A DNA stretch of 64,000 nt from Gammaproteobacteria bacterium. Lineage in GTDB: Bacteria; Pseudomonadota; Gammaproteobacteria; Chromatiales; Chromatiaceae. The notes beneath the pieces were generated by a model. The model did no database searches and was not told where the DNA came from. It saw nothing but the letters and a program-made list of their open reading frames with translations. Position numbers and translations under genes: made by a program. Location of the stretch: contig JAGRGY010000031.1 in NCBI GenBank assembly GCA_020445255.1, positions 102,804-166,803 on the forward strand. The letters are read 5' to 3'. Shown in pieces: positions 1 to 8,633 of this stretch (position 1 is the first letter of the stretch; each line of letters opens with the position of its first letter).

Positions 1-48
<48 letters not shown>

Positions 49-210
49 GTTTAATAACGCTAGCGTAACCGTCCCGACCGCAAGACGCCAGCACCGGCAA
101 CCTGGTCTCGACTGCCTCATTCCACACGCGGTTCAGACCGGACACCGTGCAGGACAGTCCGACGCGGATGGTGTCACACACGCACAGCACACGGCGGCGG
201 GTTCGGCATA

Positions 211-1359
211 TCAGGCGATACACGCCTCATAGATCATCGCGACATACAGGCGCGAGGCATCGACAGTCTGTTGCAGCGAGACGTGCTCATGACGGGTGTG
301 CGCCACCTCCAGGCGACCGGGGCCGCAGATCACTGTCACCGAGCCCTTCTCGTGGAACATGCTGCCGTCCGAATGCGAACGAAACGCCGTCGGCGCCCAG
401 TTCATACCACTGGCCTCGTATGCCCGACGCAGGGGCTCGAGCCGGACATTCTCATCGGCGTTCGAATAGCCCGTTGCCCAGTAGTCATTCTCGAACGTCA
501 GCTCACATCGCCCGTGCGTCGACAGTGCCTCGGCGCGCGCACGTTCGATCAGGTCGTCGACAACAGCGCGGTCGACCTCGGGCGGGATATGGATGTTGAT
601 CACGGCCTCGCACTGCTCGGCGACCATGAACAGACTCGCACCGCCGCGGATCTCGCGCGGATTGATCGACAGGCCGAGCCCGGCCGCGGCACCGGCTTCG
701 AGGATGCGCTGCATCCAGGCCAGCATCGCGTGGATCGCGCTCGCTCCCATCTCCGGCAGCGCCGCATGCGCGCGCTCGCCACGCGCGGTCAGCAGGCACT
801 CGTAGTAGCCGAAATGATCGACGCAGGGCTCCAGCCCGGTCGGTTCACCGATCACGGTCAACGGTGCCGTGCGCCATTCGAGCAGGGCCTCCGAGCCGTC
901 ACCGTATTCCTCCTCGCCGACGACCAGCGCCACGGTCAGGCCGCGCTTGAGCTCGAGGCCTGAACGGACCACGGCGATGACCGCCTCGACGATCGCCGCA
1001 CAACCGGACTTCATGTCCGCGGTACCGAGCCCGTGCAGGATATCGCCGTCACGGTGCATGCGCTGGTCCTCCTCGTCGATCAGCGGCACCGTGTCGACGT
1101 GACCGACCCACATCAGGGACGAGGGTTGCGGTCCGAGCTCGATGACGAGGTTGGCGCGGTGGTCGCTGGCCGTGCTGTCGCCGGGTAGCGGCTGGCGCAG
1201 GTAGCGCACACCGGACGCGTTGAGTCGGGCCGCGAACACCTCCATGGCCGGCTCTTCGGCATACGAGGGGCTGTACTGCTCCACGGCATCGGACAGAAGC
1301 TCGACGATTGCCTCGTCGTCGAGCAGGGTGAGGACGGCGTCGAGTCCGGCACCGCTCAT
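211..1359 (-). CDS. M20 family metallopeptidase/deacylase (ArgE/DapE/CPG2-like)
   Basis: A 382-residue zinc-dependent hydrolase of the M20 family, which removes acyl groups or cleaves peptides. Visible metal-site motifs are GHVDT (H87, D89), the bridging Asp in TADMKSG (D115), the catalytic pair E149-E150, GEPTG (E172) and a late His in AHTRHE (H354). An insert typical of the dimerisation domain separates the two halves of the catalytic domain. There is no signal peptide, so it is probably cytoplasmic. Its ATG overlaps the stop of the upstream acetyltransferase gene (ATGA), so the two are probably translationally coupled and may act on the same N-acylated substrate. That last point is inference. 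The substrate cannot be read from the sequence. Confidence 0.85.
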   Translation of the reverse strand: MSGAGLDAVLTLLDDEAIVELLSDAVEQYSPSYAEEPAMEVFAARLNASGVRYLRQPLPGDSTASDHRANLVIELGPQPSSLMWVGHVDTVPLIDEEDQRMHRDGDILHGLGTADMKSGCAAIVEAVIAVVRSGLELKRGLTVALVVGEEEYGDGSEALLEWRTAPLTVIGEPTGLEPCVDHFGYYECLLTARGERAHAALPEMGASAIHAMLAWMQRILEAGAAAGLGLSINPREIRGGASLFMVAEQCEAVINIHIPPEVDRAVVDDLIERARAEALSTHGRCELTFENDYWATGYSNADENVRLEPLRRAYEASGMNWAPTAFRSHSDGSMFHEKGSVTVICGPGRLEVAHTRHEHVSLQQTVDASRLYVAMIYEACIA

Positions 1360-1928
1360 GGCTTCTTCTTGCTCCGGGCCCCGCGCAACCCCACCTTGGG
1401 CTTTTCCTTTTCCTTGTCCTTTTCCTTCTTCTTGCGCAGACCGCGGTATCGGGGGTGCTGGACCAGGTTCTTGCTCAGATAGACATGGCGCTCCTCGCGC
1501 AGGAAGCCGTTCTTGTGGAACAGGCGGATCGCCACCGCGTTGTCGGCATCCGTATCGGCGATCATCATGCGTGCACCCGCGTCGATGAAGGCGTCGGTGA
1601 TCGCGGCGATCAGGCGCGTGGCAACACCGCCGCGCTTGAAACCGGGATCGACCGCCAACCAGGTCAAATAGCCGTACGACCAGGCACTGTTGCGTTTATC
1701 GATCAACGAACCCAACGCGAATCCGGCGAGCCGGCCGTCGCGCTCGGCGACGAAACAGAATTGGCCATCCGACAGGAACAGCGACACCGGCTCGTATTCG
1801 TCCCAGGTGCGGTACAGGCTCGGCCACTTGTCGGCGGTGAACACGGCCTCGCCGAGCGCATACACGGCGGCGAGATCCTCGAGCACCATCTCGCGCACGT
1901 CGACACTCTTGCCGTTGAGTTTTTTCAA
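1356..1928 (-). CDS. GNAT family N-acetyltransferase with Lys-rich tail
   Basis: A 190-residue GCN5-related acetyltransferase. The core shows the beta4 segment YLTWLAVDPGFKRGGVATRL, whose R/K-x-G-G-V-A motif is the acetyl-CoA pyrophosphate loop, followed by a C-terminal NAVAIRLFHKNGF segment typical of RimI-like proteins. The last 25 or so residues are extremely rich in Lys and Glu (KKKEKDKEKEK). This could be a nucleic-acid or ribosome contact or simply a disordered tail. The start is TTG at 1928; no ATG lies in frame upstream that would keep the first beta strand. The stop overlaps the start of the M20 peptidase gene by four bases. The acyl acceptor is unknown. Confidence 0.82.
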   Translation of the reverse strand: MKKLNGKSVDVREMVLEDLAAVYALGEAVFTADKWPSLYRTWDEYEPVSLFLSDGQFCFVAERDGRLAGFALGSLIDKRNSAWSYGYLTWLAVDPGFKRGGVATRLIAAITDAFIDAGARMMIADTDADNAVAIRLFHKNGFLREERHVYLSKNLVQHPRYRGLRKKKEKDKEKEKPKVGLRGARSKKKP

Positions 1929-2097
1929 GCAGGGATCGCCTTCGGAAAAGTGGATTCGAGTATACCGAGTCGGTCGGCATGCCGAACACGCTGCGTCGCG
2001 ATGTTCGTTTCCGCCCCCAAGTCGTCCCGGTCGCCCAGCAGTAGATCGCGGACCTCAAGCGCCTGAGGACACGCACCTACCACGTCGGCGCATCCGA

Positions 2098-2571
2098 TCA
2101 GATGATCCACGGGCCAAAGCCCGAGCGTGGGGTATCGAGCATCCACCTCGTATGGTCATCAAGAGGGTTGGATGTGCACTCACAGCTGTCGCCCCGCGTG
2201 GCCGGCGCGGAGGTGCGGCGGCGGTACCGCGGCACCCCGGTTCGATGGATCGATTTGCCGTCGTCCTGCGCACGGTATTCGCCACTGTCCTCCTTCCGCT
2301 GCGTGCGGATGAACAGCATATTCTGGATGCGATCGAACTACCGGTCCAATGCCCGCTCGACGGTCTCATCCTTCAGGCCGTCGTAGATCGTCACGCGGCC
2401 CCTCGCCTCAGCCGACAGAACCGCCCGCGACGGTGATTCGAGCACGTTCTGCACGCCACCGGTCGCGTCGGCGGCAGCGAGTGACGGCAGCACCGGCACC
2501 AGCAGCACAGCCGCCACGCACGTCACGGTCGGGCGGGTGGTTTTCGCGGTGTTGTCGTTCACGTACTTCAT
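2098..2571 (-). pseudogene. Small exported protein interrupted by an in-frame TAG
   Basis: From the ATG at 2571 (preceded by GGTCCGAAG) the frame reads a short signal-peptide-like N terminus, then a segment closely resembling the intact gene at 14698-15027. Shared features are AVL.AE.RGRVTI.DGL and V.RALD..F.RI..M.FIRT. After 77 codons a TAG (2338-2340) stands where the paralogue has Gln (CAG). The same frame then continues for six recognisable motif residues and more (FDRIQNM, LFIRT) before drifting into low-similarity sequence that ends at 2098. The simplest reading is a recent CAG-to-TAG nonsense mutation. Amber readthrough or suppression is the alternative. The product has no assigned function. 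Confidence 0.7.
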
Positions 2572-2892
2572 CTTCGGACCTCCCGTGTGGCGCGTTCCGA
2601 CGGGGAACGTGAGGGCAGGTATGGACCCGGCTGGACGGGCCGACCCGACGGCCAGGCAACGACTGGTTAATCCTTTGCAAACGATACGCGGATGGCCCCG
2701 CGAAAACCGTGCCACACCCCGGCCGACGCCCCGCCACCCTTGACGATGTGACTTCCACGCTATTGAAAATCAAAACTTTATTGCCACGGTTGCCAAACCG
2801 TTGGGTGTTCGTTTGGAAAGATTGACGGTCCAGGGTCTATACACAAACCATGCAGCACAAAACCGCCGCACGGCCGGCGTTAGGAGAAGACC
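2572..2892. promoter_or_regulatory. Divergent intergenic region, AT-rich core
   Basis: This gap separates the leftward amber-interrupted gene from the rightward hydrolase gene, so it must hold promoters for both. Bases 2761-2785 are unusually AT-rich for this genome (TATTGAAAATCAAAACTTTATTG) and TATACA occurs at 2838-2843. No -35/-10 pair with proper spacing was recognised, and no further gene was seen. Confidence 0.4.
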
Positions 2893-3819
2893 ATGTTCCC
2901 GTCGCGAAATCGCATGCAGTGCATCGCCATCGGCAGGTTCCGGGCGGCATGCCTGGTGTTGTTGGCCTGTCTGCCCCTGCCCGCCGGTGCCGACGAGGTC
3001 ACGCGCGCTTCTGATGGCCTGACGCTGAATGCCAACCTGGTGATGGCGGACGGCAAGACCTTCCAGGACGGCATGGTGCTGGTCGTGCACGGCCTGATGG
3101 GGCACAACCGCATGGAAATCATCGAGCGGACGCAACAGGTGCTGAAGGAGCATGGGCTGAGTTCGCTGGCGATCAACATCAGCCTCGGCATCGACAACCG
3201 CCACGGCTTCCTGAACTGCGACATCCCGCACCGTCACCTCCAGGACGACGCAGTCGACGAGATCTCCGCGTGGGTCGGCTGGCTGCGCGAACACGGCACT
3301 GGGCACGTCACGCTGCTGGCGCATTCGCGTGGTGCCAACCAGGCGATGGTGTACGCGGTGGAAAAGCCGGATCCCGAGGTCAACCGGCTGGTCATGCTGG
3401 CGCCCGGTACCGGTCTGTCGAAGCGCACGTTCGAGGAACGCTGGGGGGACGGCTACGACGCCACGCTGGCGCGCGCACAGCAACTCGTGGCGGCCGGCAG
3501 GGGAGACGACATGATGGACGGCGTCGACATGCTGTACTGCCCGCACGTCTCGGCCACGGCCAGATCCTGGCTCTCGTACTACGGCGACCACCGGTTCCGC
3601 CGCTTCCAGGAGTACCTGCCGCGCATCCGGATCCCGACACTGCTCGTGGCGGGTACGGTCGACGAGCGCTTTCCCAACATCAGGGAGGACGTGGAGCCGT
3701 ACCTGGACAACGAGCGGGTACAGCTGCGCGTCATCGAGGGAGCCGACCACTTCTTCCGCGACTTCAACATCGACGAGGCCATGGAGGCCGCGATCGATTT
3801 CCTCGCCAAGGAGCGGTAA
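2893..3819 (+). CDS. Exported alpha/beta hydrolase
   Basis: A 308-residue alpha/beta-hydrolase fold protein. A hydrophobic N terminus ending at LPAGADE (about residue 34) looks like a Sec signal peptide, so the enzyme is probably periplasmic. The oxyanion region is VVHGLMG (64-70). The nucleophile elbow is AHSRG (S145), the acid is probably D257 in GTVDERF, and the base is H286 in GADHFF, so the triad is complete. A good Shine-Dalgarno sequence (TAGGAGAAG) precedes the ATG. It converges on the winged-helix regulator gene, with six bases between stops. Substrate is unknown: esterase, lipase or amidase are all possible. Confidence 0.82.
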   Translation: MFPSRNRMQCIAIGRFRAACLVLLACLPLPAGADEVTRASDGLTLNANLVMADGKTFQDGMVLVVHGLMGHNRMEIIERTQQVLKEHGLSSLAINISLGIDNRHGFLNCDIPHRHLQDDAVDEISAWVGWLREHGTGHVTLLAHSRGANQAMVYAVEKPDPEVNRLVMLAPGTGLSKRTFEERWGDGYDATLARAQQLVAAGRGDDMMDGVDMLYCPHVSATARSWLSYYGDHRFRRFQEYLPRIRIPTLLVAGTVDERFPNIREDVEPYLDNERVQLRVIEGADHFFRDFNIDEAMEAAIDFLAKER

Positions 3820-3825
3820 CAGCGG

Positions 3826-5595
3826 CTACCAGGCCGGGACACCCACCCGCCTCAGCCCCTCCCTGAGGTGATCGAGTTTCTTGGGGTCCCTGTACGGCCA
3901 GCGATCCTTGCCCAGCGCGTCGAGCGTCAATGCGGGCAGGTGGTCCCTCTCGGACTGCGCGTTCAGCCGCTGCAGCATGGCCGTGGCGTGATCGTGCTGC
4001 GCGAGGTAGCCGTAGGCCGCGATCGCGACGACCATCGGGTCGGTATCCGCCGGATTGGCGTCGATCGCGCGATCGAGCACCTGCACCGCCTGCCGGTAAT
4101 CCCCGCGGTCGAAAAGTGCCCGGCCCTCGACTTGCAGGTACGGCGCGGGAAAGTTCGGATCGAGGCGCAGCCCCTTTCGCGCCTCGTTGATCGCCGCCGC
4201 ATCTTCACCGACGAAGCTCAGCACATTGGCCAGCGCCAGGAATCCGGTCGGATCGCTGGGATTCAGTTCGATCGCGGACCGGGCCTCGTTGACGGCGCGA
4301 TCGAACCGCTGCCGATACAGCTGCATCCCCGAGCGCAGACTGTAGATCAGCGTCGACGGCGTGTCGGCAGTCGCATCCAGTTCGCGTTCCGCGCGGCGCC
4401 AGCCGGAGAACTGGTACTCGGAATTGATGTGCCAGCGTTGTTTCCACGCGCTCCAGTAGATCAGGGCCAGTGCCGCTCGTGCCCGCGCGTAATGCGGATC
4501 GCGTTCCAAGGCCTTGAGGAAGTGTCTCTCGGCAATCGCATAGTCGTCGCGCGTCACGCGCCAGCGATGCTCCCATCCCTTCAGGAACTCGTCGTAGGCC
4601 CTGGGATCGGACGTCTCACCCGTGGCACGCTGCTGTTGCTCGCTGTCCGTCAGCCGCAACGACAGCGCGGAGATGATCTTCGCCGTTATCCTGTCCTGCA
4701 GGTCAAAGACATTGTGCAGTTCGCCGTCGTATCGCTCCGCCCACAGCTGTACGCCGTTCAGACCGTCGATCAGCTGGGAGTTGACCCGCACCTGGTCCCC
4801 GCTGCGGCGCACGCTGCCTTCGAGGACGTAGCGCACGCCCAGCGCCGCCGACACCTTGCGCACGTCGACGGCCTGGCCCTTGTACTGGAACGTCGAGTTG
4901 CGCGAGATCACGAACAACCCTGACAGACGCGACAGGTCGGTGATCAGGTCGTCGGTGATGCCGTCACTGAAATAGGAGTACTCGACATTGTTGCCGACAT
5001 TGACGAACGGCAGCACCGCGATGGACGGCTTGTCCGGCAGCTCGAGCAGCCGCTCGCGCCCGGACTGACCTTCGTCCACGCCCGACAGTGTCGTGAACAG
5101 TGCGGCGGCGGCGATCACGACGGCCAGGACGGCGACCACGATCGTGACCGGGAAATGCCGGTCCGGCGGCGCGGCGGCCAGCCTGGGCCGCGCGTGCTCC
5201 AGATCCGGCGCGTCGCCCTGCCCGACAGGCGGCGGCGCCGCCCGCTCTTCGTCGTCGTGCACGCCCTCGACGATTCCCGCGACCTGGACGACGTCGGCGA
5301 CGAGGCGGTAGCCGCGCTTGGGGACGGTCTCGATGAAGCGGGGATGACGGGCATCGTCGTTGAATGCCTTGCGCAGCTTGATGATGGCATTGGTCAGCGC
5401 CTCGTCGGACACGACCGTGCCGGCCCACACCCCGGCCAGCAGTTCGTCCCGTGACAGCACGACGCCCTGCCGCGAGGCCATGAACACCAACAGGTCCATG
5501 GCCTTGGGTTCCAGCCGCACCACTCCCCCGTCACGGCTGATGGCGCAGGCCGATGGATCGACGTGCCACCCTGAGAGTTCGAATTCCCTGTTCAT
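3826..5595 (-). CDS. Membrane-anchored winged-helix (CadC/OmpR-type) regulator with TPR sensor domain
   Basis: A protein of 589 residues. Residues 1-105 form an OmpR/PhoB-type winged helix, recognisable by VRLEPKAMDLLVFMA, LSRDELL..VW and the wing VPKRGYRLVA. Residues 149-170 are one transmembrane helix, so the rest lies outside the cytoplasm. From residue 190 comes the SIAVLPF...YFSDGITDDLITDLSRLSGL module found in CadC-like and adenylate-cyclase-associated regulators, then TPR-type helical repeats to the end. The ATG at 5595 is chosen because the winged helix begins right there; the frame stays open further upstream without homology. The architecture suggests a one-component sensor that binds DNA from the membrane. 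The signal and targets are unknown. Two related genes lie at 15.3 and 23.3 kb. Confidence 0.85.
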   Translation of the reverse strand: MNREFELSGWHVDPSACAISRDGGVVRLEPKAMDLLVFMASRQGVVLSRDELLAGVWAGTVVSDEALTNAIIKLRKAFNDDARHPRFIETVPKRGYRLVADVVQVAGIVEGVHDDEERAAPPPVGQGDAPDLEHARPRLAAAPPDRHFPVTIVVAVLAVVIAAAALFTTLSGVDEGQSGRERLLELPDKPSIAVLPFVNVGNNVEYSYFSDGITDDLITDLSRLSGLFVISRNSTFQYKGQAVDVRKVSAALGVRYVLEGSVRRSGDQVRVNSQLIDGLNGVQLWAERYDGELHNVFDLQDRITAKIISALSLRLTDSEQQQRATGETSDPRAYDEFLKGWEHRWRVTRDDYAIAERHFLKALERDPHYARARAALALIYWSAWKQRWHINSEYQFSGWRRAERELDATADTPSTLIYSLRSGMQLYRQRFDRAVNEARSAIELNPSDPTGFLALANVLSFVGEDAAAINEARKGLRLDPNFPAPYLQVEGRALFDRGDYRQAVQVLDRAIDANPADTDPMVVAIAAYGYLAQHDHATAMLQRLNAQSERDHLPALTLDALGKDRWPYRDPKKLDHLREGLRRVGVPAW

Positions 5596-6481
5596 GGTCA
5601 CGGTCGCCGGGCCGCTCCGCGCAAACTCCCGGTCAATGATTGAAATCCAAGACCAGGCACATGAAATTCGGACAACTGTTTCACGTTGGCGCCTGGGCAC
5701 AGCATCGATCGCAGGACGTTGCTGGCTGCTTCGCCCCTGTCCGCCATCCGAACCCGCGATGTTCCAGGCCCATTATGATGTATCGCCTCGAACTGGCACA
5801 GAATCAGCACATCGGCCGTTGCCTGCAGAATGGGGCGCGGACCCTTCTGGACGCTGGCTGTCGGCCATTTCGGAGGCACCAACCCGGGCTGTGCAATGGC
5901 AGTCGACGTCGCAGGGATCGCCGGGACCGAGTCGGCGAAACGTTTCACACTGACGGACCGCCAAAACGTCGAACCGCGCCTCGAACGCGACGCCACACTG
6001 CCCGACCGGGTCGGCCGCAAGGAGGTCGCCGCGTGCATGGACACAGTGTGCCGAACCGCTAGGAGCTTGACCGGATCGGGCACCGCTTGAATCGTCGCCG
6101 CGCGCCAGATGCCACGAACCCGCGCTTCAACATTCATGCGCTTGGGGCAGCCATCGGCGTGGTGTGGTGACGCGTTCGACCTCGTTGCGACGCATCCGCG
6201 CAAGCTCGCGCAGACGGCGCAATTCGACCGCTCGTGTCGCATTTGGGCGCGCACAGTGCCCAGGTCGCGGTGCATCAGCGTCGCGGTGGAACAAGGCCCG
6301 AATCGTGCAAAGCATGCCGGCCTTCGCCGGCCGCGCGATCCTGTGATCGGCACCGGGCGGGAACTTGAAAAACCGCCCTGAAAATGCCCGGGCCGAGATC
6401 GCCATCACTGTAGCCGCGGTGATGCAGGCCGATACTGAGCGATAGCTTTTGGGCAAACTCCAGTAAAGGAAGGCAAAAAAT
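5596..6481. other. Long non-coding or degenerate stretch
   Basis: About 885 bases with no gene I can support. Open frames exist on both strands, but their translations are Arg/Pro/Ser-rich and lack any domain, which is the usual shadow pattern in GC-rich DNA. The stretch is long for such a compact genome. It may contain a decayed gene or a dispersed repeat, as well as the promoters for the regulator on the left and the glycine-zipper gene on the right. Confidence 0.4.
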
Positions 6482-6802
6482 ATGAAAGCCATTCTCCTTC
6501 TCCCCACTCTCGTTCTCGGCGCATCCGTCGCCACTGCCGACAACTCGACGCTCGACGCCGCGATCGGCGGAGGACTCGGCGGCGCCGCGGGTGCGGCGAT
6601 CGGCAACGAGCTCGGCGGACGTGACGGTGCGATCATCGGAGGCGCGGTCGGCGGCGGTGTCGGCGCCGCGGTTGCAACGGACGACGACGGCCGCAAGGGA
6701 GACGTGCGCTACCGCGAGGGTGGCGATCGTCATCGCAGTTCCCCCTCGCAGTTCGACGATCACTTCTGTCCACCGGGGCAGGCGAAGAAAGGCCGCTGCT
6801 AG
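6482..6802 (+). CDS. Small exported glycine-zipper protein
   Basis: A 106-residue protein with a signal peptide (residues 1-19, cleaved near VATADN). A glycine-zipper segment follows at about residues 26-65: AAIGGGLGGAAGAAIGNELG and a second GGAVGGGVGAA unit with small residues at regular spacing. Such segments pack against or insert into membranes. The C terminus is polar and ends with two Cys (DDHFCPPGQ and the last residue). AAGGAAGG lies 9 bases before the ATG as ribosome binding site. Related proteins are annotated as YMGG-like or glycine-zipper proteins of the cell envelope; a precise role is not known. It stands alone. Confidence 0.75.
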   Translation: MKAILLLPTLVLGASVATADNSTLDAAIGGGLGGAAGAAIGNELGGRDGAIIGGAVGGGVGAAVATDDDGRKGDVRYREGGDRHRSSPSQFDDHFCPPGQAKKGRC

Positions 6803-6848
6803 TCGGATCCGACTCCCGCGCAACCTCATCGAAGGTTGTGAAAGGCGC

Positions 6849-7652
6849 TCATTTCGACACCAGGGCGCGCATCCATTCGACCGCATCGGACGCGGCCATG
6901 TCGGGCACGTTGCGATGTTCCGCATCAACGGTGACCGTGTCCATCGAAACGCCCGGTGCCAGGTGTGCCCGGACATCGCCGCACTTGGGATGGGACTCAC
7001 GTCGGCCGTCGGCGCAGAACACCGGGATGCCAGGCGCCAATGCGGCCGCGTTGGTGGACATCACGGCGGGGCCATGCGGATCGAACCAACTCGAGTAGAT
7101 TGCGGCGCTGGTGCGAATGGTGGAGCGCCACCCCTGATTGAAATCGTCGAAATCCGCAGTTGTTTCGTCCTTGCCTTCGGCGAGCATCTGCGCGGCCCTC
7201 GCGACGCTGTCCGCGACCTTGCCGTCAAACCCCGAGACACCCGGCACGTGACCCGGAGCGAACAGCAGCAGACCATCGAAGTCGCCGTGTCTGACTGCAT
7301 AACCTAGCGCGGCATTGGCCCCCATACTGTGTCCACCAACGAAGACGAACCGGACGCCGCGATCACGCAATTTCCGCACGTGCCCGCCGATCTCCTGCAT
7401 GCTGTCGGCGTAGTCCTTCGCATACCCGCGGCCGCGCGACCAGGGCATCTCGGGCGTGACGACCAGGACGCCGGCGTCGCGCATGATGCGCGCAGCCCCG
7501 TCGAGGGATTTCGGCATGCCTCCCTTGCCGTGCATCAGGACGATGCCCACCCGGCTGTCGGGCGGCAACGGTTTTGCCGGCGTCGAGTTGCATCCGGCCA
7601 CCACCAGCAACGCGCTCACCAGCGAATACCGACAGGCAATGCCAATGTTCAT
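6849..7652 (-). CDS. Lipoprotein alpha/beta hydrolase
   Basis: A 267-residue alpha/beta hydrolase with a lipoprotein signal peptide: a hydrophobic helix ending at VVAGC, lipobox Cys 21. It is therefore probably anchored to a periplasmic membrane face. VLMHGKGG (39-45) is the oxyanion strand and GGHSMG contains the nucleophile S109. The acid is probably in the CADGRRE segment and the base H246 in DAEHRN. It points away from the TIR-protein gene at 7839, with 186 bases between their starts. The fold is also shared by small periplasmic esterases and dienelactone-hydrolase-like proteins; the substrate is unknown. Confidence 0.78.
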   Translation of the reverse strand: MNIGIACRYSLVSALLVVAGCNSTPAKPLPPDSRVGIVLMHGKGGMPKSLDGAARIMRDAGVLVVTPEMPWSRGRGYAKDYADSMQEIGGHVRKLRDRGVRFVFVGGHSMGANAALGYAVRHGDFDGLLLFAPGHVPGVSGFDGKVADSVARAAQMLAEGKDETTADFDDFNQGWRSTIRTSAAIYSSWFDPHGPAVMSTNAAALAPGIPVFCADGRRESHPKCGDVRAHLAPGVSMDTVTVDAEHRNVPDMAASDAVEWMRALVSK

Positions 7653-7838
7653 ACGCTGTCCCCCACCGCCCCGGAAGTCCCTTCGTTGCGATCAAGGATA
7701 GACGCATGCACCGTCCTCATTGGCACAATCCGCCGGGGAATCCCCGCCATGCATGCGCGCACGCAGGGTGATGATCCGAGGTGCGGACGACAGCGGTGTC
7801 TAGTAGGCTCACCGGTGTCTACATTCGAACCTGATCCG

Positions 7839-8627
7839 ATGCCATCGATACCCAACGCACGCGAACAGCACTCGGCAACCCAAAGGTCGCCGGTCCCCGC
7901 GCGACTGTTCGACCGCATCCTGGGCTTCGACTTTTTCATCTCGTATTCGCACGCCGATGCACAAAGCTACGCCGAACGGCTCAACCAGGCGCTGCTCGGC
8001 GCCGGGTTCAAGGCCTTCCTGGACAACGAGGTCTATGTCGCCGGCGACGACCTCAACACCGAGACCCTGCGCCGCGTGCGATCCAGCAGCAAGCTGATCG
8101 TCGTCGTCGGACCGGGCGCGCTGCGCTCGCCGTGGGTGCTGGCCGAGGTGCAGACCGCCGTCGACGCGGACAAGCCGATCATCGCCATCGACCTGCTCGG
8201 CGACCTGAGCGAGCGGCACGGCGAGAGCGAGCTCGCGGCCCTGTTGCGGGACCGCATCCATGTCCGCGAGACGGGCGGAGTCGATGCACAGGAGCCGTCG
8301 CACGAGACGCTCGAGGCACTGACCAGGAGTTTCCAGGCAACGCGGCGACAGGCACTGCGCACCCGGCTGGCGCTTGCGGGGACGCTGATCTTCGCGCTGC
8401 TCGCCGGTTTTTCGTACTGGCAGAAACGACTGGCGGACGATCGTGCTGACCAGTACCTGACGTTCTGCAATCAGGTCGTCGACATGGTCAGGAGCGGCCA
8501 GAAGAAGATCGACCGACTCAGGATCAGCGAATTCGGCAAACTGATCGCCGACGTCACCGACACGCTCGCACAGCTGCCGGATCCGGACAACGACCCCAAC
8601 CTGCGCTGCGAGCCGGTCGGTGGCTGA
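7839..8627 (+). CDS. TIR-domain protein with C-terminal membrane anchor
   Basis: A 262-residue protein. Residues 29-140 form a TIR domain: DFFISYSHAD (first strand and box 1), a KAFLDNE segment, KLIVVVGPGALRSPWVLAEV, then KPIIAIDL. The Glu at 103 in SPWVLAEV occupies the place of the catalytic Glu of NAD-cleaving TIR enzymes such as SARM1. Residues 174-193 form one transmembrane helix (LALAGTLIFALLAGFSYW), leaving about 65 residues beyond the membrane. The ATG at 7839 starts 29 residues before the domain; the open frame before it has no homology. It may be a signalling NADase or only a TIR scaffold. No standard antiphage partner gene is adjacent. Confidence 0.8.
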   Translation: MPSIPNAREQHSATQRSPVPARLFDRILGFDFFISYSHADAQSYAERLNQALLGAGFKAFLDNEVYVAGDDLNTETLRRVRSSSKLIVVVGPGALRSPWVLAEVQTAVDADKPIIAIDLLGDLSERHGESELAALLRDRIHVRETGGVDAQEPSHETLEALTRSFQATRRQALRTRLALAGTLIFALLAGFSYWQKRLADDRADQYLTFCNQVVDMVRSGQKKIDRLRISEFGKLIADVTDTLAQLPDPDNDPNLRCEPVGG

Positions 8628-8633
8628 CGGTCG

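Noticed and set aside
1925..2146. A 73-codon minus-strand frame ending over the start of the GNAT gene (TTGA overlap)
   Set aside because: It has no ribosome binding site, domain or hydrophobic pattern. The overlap alone is not enough to call a gene.
2822..2843. TTGACG and TATACA as a sigma-70 promoter for the hydrolase at 2893
   Set aside because: Spacing between the hexamers is only 10 bases, too short for a functional pair.
5598..6353. A 251-codon minus-strand frame in the long gap
   Set aside because: Ser/Arg/Pro-rich composition without a domain and with opposing long frames on the other strand. Treated as GC-rich shadow, though kept as a search target.
7329..7838. Longer version of the TIR protein beginning at 7329
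   Set aside because: The extra 170 residues overlap the lipoprotein hydrolase gene in antisense and show no homology. ATG 7839 gives a normal TIR start.
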